Shown one piece after another: positions 58,940 to 64,000 of a stretch of 64,000 nt of DNA. The DNA lies in NCBI RefSeq assembly GCF_029784155.1, contig NC_073691.1:144958496-145022495 (forward strand), read 5' to 3'. A program made the translations under genes and the position numbers. Each line of letters begins with the position of its first letter. Positions within the stretch are counted from its first letter, which is position 1. The stretch comes from Uranotaenia lowii (taxonomy: Eukaryota > Arthropoda > Insecta > Diptera > Culicidae). The notes under the pieces were generated by a model, which saw only the letters and a program-made list of their open reading frames with translations, was not told where the DNA came from and searched no databases.

Positions 58940-60410
58940 AAGCTTTCTAAAAGAGTTATTAAAATAACTTCGATACCTAGCTAATTTATTCTTTTTTGTG
59001 CTGACGAGTGTATGCAGAGATTTTTTTCTCTATAAGAGTTATTTATAGGTTACTTGGCAGATAATATTTATGCTTTAAATGTTTTCGAAGCTTTTTTTCA
59101 TAATGGGTACTTATGATTTTTTGAAGGCTGAATCATTCGGCTGAAATTATTAAGGGAGAAGGAAATTCGGCAGAAGTTCCTTGAGCTAATGGACGTTAGA
59201 TAAAATGGGTTATCAGACCGAATAGGCCAAATGGGCTATAGGACCGAGGGTTGTCCAGCCTTCGTATGTATGACTAAAGTTATTTAGCTAGAAGGATGTA
59301 AGGTAAAATGACATTAGGTCAAATAGTCAATGGTCAATGGGCATTTATAAAAGGTTCTTACCGTAATTCGCATTTCAGGAACGAAAACAACGCAGAGATT
59401 AATCAACTACTTAGTTTGTCGTTTTTTCAGTTGAAGAATCTGTATTCGCAAATCCCTGAATCAGTCTAACGTCGCTGTCAAGCGAACGAAAATGAAAACC
59501 GATGCAGCCGCGCTCAGCAAAAATCCTTGAATCGTAAATGACAAAACATAAGTAAATGCTGATTGATTGGTGGAATCGACAAACGCGGACAAAGTTGGCC
59601 GGTCGAAGTTCGGTTTCCTCTTGGCAACTTGAGCAGTGCGATAAGCAACGATGTGCGACTTGAGAAGGATCAACTAGTTTGCCCTTTCTGCTGAAATAGG
59701 AATAAAAAGGTACGCACTCTAAGCACATACACACATACATACATAGTAGGTTCGTTCAATGCAGTCGAACCGCAGGCATACATACATGTCATCGACTTTC
59801 AAATCTTCGAGTGACTAATCTGTGGTAGGCTCGCTCGAAATTGGAAGTCAGATGACAGTTAAGGTGACCTATCAGTTGGATGCACTGGATTTCGAAAACG
59901 TCTCTGCCCATATGCACCAAGCCGATGTGGATGGATGCTAACGAATTCAATGCAAAACTTATTTTGGCGATACATGCAATGCCCCATTCCGGCTCTAAAC
60001 TCCGAAGCTGGATTCTGGAAGCACTGTTCGTCTCATAGGTTATGCAACTGGGTTAAGTGGATACAAAGCGTCGGGGATGCATTTTTAGGGGCCGTTGAAT
60101 ATGGATCGATGCCCCGTCTGGATAATCGAAAATGATCAGGGCGATTTGAATTTTTACGGAATTGCAAGCTAAATAAAACAGCGCTTCCTGAATGGAACCG
60201 GCGGGGTTTTGTTTCCAGTCTGTTATCGCAATAACCATTTTTAACAGAATATTTCACATATATAGTTAGTTTAAAGCAGAGTTGCAAGTTTTAAGATGAT
60301 CATTTGAAATTGATACTCACCGTGATGAGTATCAATTCAGCAGCACAATGAATTTCGTTGTGACGCTCAAAGCTTTCGATGTAAAACGAAATTCACTGAA
60401 CATCACATCT
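58940..60410. other. Unassigned stretch
   Basis: The minus-strand frame at 59411-59740 and the plus-strand frame at 59935-60135 have no recognised domain. No TE ends seen. Confidence 0.35.
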
Positions 60411-61979
60411 CAGGGCTGGTAGCGGTTTGACAATGAAATAGTAGGGACTTTAGTGACCAAAATTTGAAAAAAAGTGACCAAATAGTGACTTTGAGGACCG
60501 AAAAAAGTGACCAAAAAGTGACTATGTAGAGCGAAAAAATAACTTTGAAGTGCAAAAAATGTGACTAGTCAGGCCCGTGCGATGGACCCTTTCGGGGGGG
60601 TTTTCAAAATTCAAATTTAGATAAAATTAATAACAATACCAAAAATAAACAATTGAATAGGAAAGGGTTTTCTTACACCATTTGTCACTCATGTTCAACA
60701 CAAAAACTAAAAAAATGACTGATAAACAAAATTTTGGAAACATATTACAATGAATGTTTCAAATTTTCGATAAGTTAAGAAAGTAAGAAATAAATTAGTT
60801 TCAAAAGAATTTCTTAGCAAATTTAAAATTAAAAAATATCTGAATTCTAAAATAAATGTCAAATCTTGTACAAAACTAAGCATGAATAGATGTTAGGAAA
60901 ATGATAATAATTGTTAATTTTTATTCATCTAAATTTGGAATTCTTTTCCTCATTTTTAACTGGAAGTTTAGTGAGAAATTCCGCTGTAATTTTTTAATTT
61001 GAACAAAAAATATTTAATCACGACTTAAAATGTAAATTACCGATTACCTACTGGATAAGAAATGAATTTTGAACAGAATTTATTCAATGTTTGATGTTTT
61101 AATTTAATTTTATAAAAAGAAGAATATATTTATAATTATTTTAAAAGTGCCAGTTATAGAAGCCAGACATAAAACCTTTAATAAAGTAAAATCCTCCATG
61201 TTCAACTACACTGACAAAGAAATGTTAGAAAATGAGTAATTATGTGAATGATAAAAACTGATAAAAAATTAAAAATAATAAGTTCAAAACTTTTGTTATT
61301 AACACAAATTTATTTTGAAAGTTGCTACTTAGAACAATTTTTCAAACTTTTTAGATTAATTTAAAAATCATGATCGATCCAAAAATAGGATTTCATATAA
61401 AAAATATTAATAAAAAGTTTTTAAAGTTTCAATCGCAGGTTTTTAAGCTTTGAATTACAAGCTCTGAGTATTTTGTCTCTTTTGATTAAAATATTGGGTC
61501 CTGAAAGAACAGAAGGTTGAAATTATGTTTTTTTTTTATTTAAAATTTGGAGTTAAAGGCTTATGGTTGAAGAACACGAAAATTTAGAATTTAAAAACAA
61601 GGAAACAATTAATAAAAATATGTCTTAAAAATTTAAAAAGTTTGATTAAAAAAAATCCGGCAAGTTGATTATAAAATTGAAAAAAACAACTGTACAATAA
61701 AATTCGGTAGATTTATTTAAAAAATTGAAAAAAAAAACAGTTTGGAAATAAAAAAGATTAGTTTTTGAAAACATTTCAGGAAGAGTTTTTTCAATAAACA
61801 TGTTTCATCATAACCATTTTGGTGCTTATTTTTTCAATTATTGATTTGGTAAATAGTGTCCTCAACTAGAAATTTTGTCAAATTAGGCCATTTAGTTTTG
61901 GTAATAAAGAGTTTATTACTAGTAAAATTGATTGATAACTGATTATGGAAAAATGTCATTACAAGTATTTTTGACATCA

Positions 61980-63040
61980 CAGCAGAAAGTGTAAAAAAAA
62001 CTTGATTCTATTTAAAGCTCATTAATTCATATAAAACTTTTATTTCTAAGTAATATGTTTTTATTTGAGTTTTTGTAAAAAGAAAGTGCAGAAACTTCTC
62101 TTAAGATTTTAAATTATTTTCATTTCAATAACAAACCCACCGTACTAGGAAAGGTGTGCTCTGATATGTCTAACCTCACTCGAAAAGCGGCGCGTCGAAC
62201 TGCAGCAAGGTTTTATATTCGACACATTGACCAACCGTATTGACTGTGCTTACATTCTACAACGTGTTAACATTTATGTACCAACGAGAACACTTCGACA
62301 ACGTCAGTTTCTTTCAACTCCTCACCACCGTACTGCCTATGGCCAAAACCACCCTATTGACAAGTGTTGTGAACTTTTTAATTTAGTGTATAATTTGTTT
62401 AATTTTAATATGTGCAAACGTCGTTTTAAAATAGGCTTAAGAAGAATTTCCTAGTTTTTAAGTCATCAGTCCGTACGGTAATTAAACCGAAGACGAAATA
62501 AATAATAATAAATATAAAAGCTGATAGAAATATTGCATACATATTTAGATTCGGGGAACCCAAATTAGTTGAAATTACCGTTTAAATTCATTGCACTTAA
62601 AAAAAATGTGATTTTTGTGGCCTTGTGTAAATTTTTACAACCCTTTTTTAAGTATTTAGAAGAACAAAAAACACGAAATAAAATTGAGTCTGAAATTGTT
62701 TTTTAAAGAATATTTCATATCATCATAACAAAAAAGATTTTTTTTCATAAAAAAAATGATTCGTTTCAATCTCAATCTTAGTTACACTTCTTAATAAAAA
62801 CCCATTCTAACTAAAGACGAGATAGGGTTTTTGTATATCAAGTTTTGAGTTCCAATACAAAAGGTTGATTGAACTAAAAACTAGAATCTACAATCAAAGT
62901 TAGTTTCAATTCACGAACGTCAAATAATGTTGTGGATCGAAATGTCTCAAGCCAAGGGTGATTCATGCCGAAATTCCGCCGGAGGCGAAAAAAAATTCGG
63001 ACTGACTGATCAAGTAATTTACCGTTACTACCGTCAATAT
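61980..63040. repeat. Paralogue of the 12.37-14.48 kb repeat
   Basis: Shares ordered blocks with 12488-12632 and 13970-14450. It lacks the hAT insertion found there but has its own LINE insertion at about 62136-62511. Confidence 0.8.
62136..62511 (+). pseudogene. CR1/Jockey-like LINE 3' end
   Basis: The frame at 62227-62454 reads YVPTRTLRQRQFL, then PHHRTAYGQNHPID, ELFNLVYNLFNFNMC and FKIGLRR. This is the C-terminal tail pattern (YVPxRxLR...RTxYG...FN...F) of CR1/Jockey-type reverse transcriptases. The upstream part is in a different frame. The copy ends in an ATAATAAAT-type tail. It interrupts the paralogous repeat, so it is a separate, 5'-truncated insertion. Confidence 0.75.
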
Positions 63041-63229
63041 TAACACGCGCAGTTCAAATTACTCTTTCATTGGTTTATAATCGGTGAAAAAAGCGACTTT
63101 TGGTGATAAAAGTGACCATTTTTCGGAAAATAGTGACTTTAGTGACCAAATGATGAAAAAAGTGACTTTTTAGTGACTGACCCAAAAAAAGTGACCAAGT
63201 CACTAAAAAGTGACTCGCTACCAGCCCTG

Positions 63230-64000
63230 CATCTAGAAAAAAAAAACGCAAATCCATAATCCCATTACAGAAATTTTCTGCTATATTCCCCACTGTTTCC
63301 CCTACTCTTTTTGACGACAATTTAATTTGTAACGAATCTGGAATATTTGAATGTATCATATCATTTTCAAACAATCTTCAGTCTCAATCGGTTTCCTGTC
63401 GTGTGCGGTTCCTTCTGATGTTCGCTCCAAAAGTTCGCAGTTCAACGTGATATCGACGAGAATTGCTACATTCAGCATCGATTTTGTCAGTCGGGAAAAA
63501 TAAATGAAGCCAAAATATATGATCCGAACAAGGAAACAAATGTAGTCTATGTTTTTTTAAAGTTATATTCAAAACAGAAAGTCTTTGAATGTGAGAAATA
63601 GTGAATGGCGGAGGAATTGACCGAAAAAACAAGCGGCGTCGCCGTGAAGATTGTGTGAATGAAGAAAGTTTGTAGCTGTGGGGGGATGTTTGTCAAAATG
63701 TGATTGGTACTGACAAAATACCAGAAATTATAACCTATTAGTCAGGGAAGAGCCATTTTTGTGAAAAATTAGAAAATTTTTTATGCTGAATTTGAACGTG
63801 AGCACTAGGCAGCTTTGAGGAGTCATTGATCGGAATCTTAGATATATTAGTGTGCGTGGGTTCAATAATAATTTGGTCGAGTTCAAATGAAATTTTATAG
63901 AGTGGAGATGGAAAAATAGGAATCAAATAGTAAAGGAGTTTGGAAATAGTCTTTATAGAGTCATGTAACATGGATTTTAATTTTGTGAACTATGGTAATC
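63230..64000. other. Unassigned end of window
   Basis: Short minus-strand frames at 63384-63632 and 63738-63971 show no recognised domain. No TE ends seen. Confidence 0.35.

Larger units (their letters stand above)
60411..63229. mobile_element. hAT-like element with AGTGAC-rich subterminal repeats
   Basis: The ends CAGGGCTGGTAGCG and the inverse of CGCTACCAGCCCTG are inverted repeats. Both subterminal regions are packed with AGTGAC/GTCACT motifs (60450-60565 and 63075-63215). The flanks share CATCT directly at both borders, so a 5-bp target duplication is likely, as in hAT5-type elements. The interior is AT-rich without a transposase and contains an older paralogous repeat and a LINE tail. 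Confidence 0.8.

Overview
The window is eukaryotic, AT-rich, intergenic or intronic DNA from an insect. A mosquito or related nematoceran fly is the best guess, because it carries two DD37E-type mariner transposons (a family described mainly from mosquitoes), R1-, LOA/I- and CR1/Jockey-like LINE tails, a Mag-lineage Ty3/gypsy element, TCTATATATATAAAA...CTAG Helitrons and several hAT-type elements. The species assignment is an inference from TE families. I found no intact, confidently recognisable host protein gene, no rRNA and no functional tRNA. Every recognisable coding sequence is a transposon relic with stops, frameshifts or truncation.

Layout, left to right. 0-4 kb: unassigned sequence with a short 9-bp minisatellite. 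3.9-6.4 kb: mariner 1, then a separate TIR element. 6.6-10.9 kb (minus strand): a broken Mag-lineage gypsy gag-pol without recognisable LTRs, abutting a LINE fragment. 12.6-14.0 kb: a hAT-type element with a second one nested in its right inverted repeat; both have clear 8-bp target duplications. 16.8-17.6 kb: R1-clade LINE tail. 20.46-24.56 kb: two abutting 9-bp satellite arrays, TTTTGACAA then TTTTTGTCA, meeting at a 12-bp palindrome. 24.77-26.05 kb: a core-promoter-like motif cluster followed by a 17-18-bp minisatellite with a 353-bp higher-order period. 26.7-28.9 kb: less repetitive, more GC-rich sequence holding the only weak candidates for host exons.

30.1 kb: a perfect 38-bp palindrome next to a 50-bp inverted repeat. 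31.9-35 kb: LINE tail, foldback element, Helitron fragment, tRNA-like sequence. 37.8 kb: tRNA-derived SINE. 38.3-55.9 kb: a bracket of hAT-like termini with near-identical 8-bp target duplications, enclosing a TIR element, a piggyBac-type MITE and a head-to-tail train of five Helitron-like units, one generated by a 1523-bp tandem duplication. 57.2-58.9 kb: mariner 2, minus strand, with about 233 copies of AC inside. 60.4-63.2 kb: a hAT-like element rich in AGTGAC motifs, containing a LINE tail and a paralogue of the 12.4-14.45 kb region; this paralogue is an empty site for the 12.6-kb insertion.

The genes do not work together as a pathway. The story is layered transposition: insertions into insertions, satellite expansion and local rearrangement, which can be ordered in time from target duplications and interrupted repeats.
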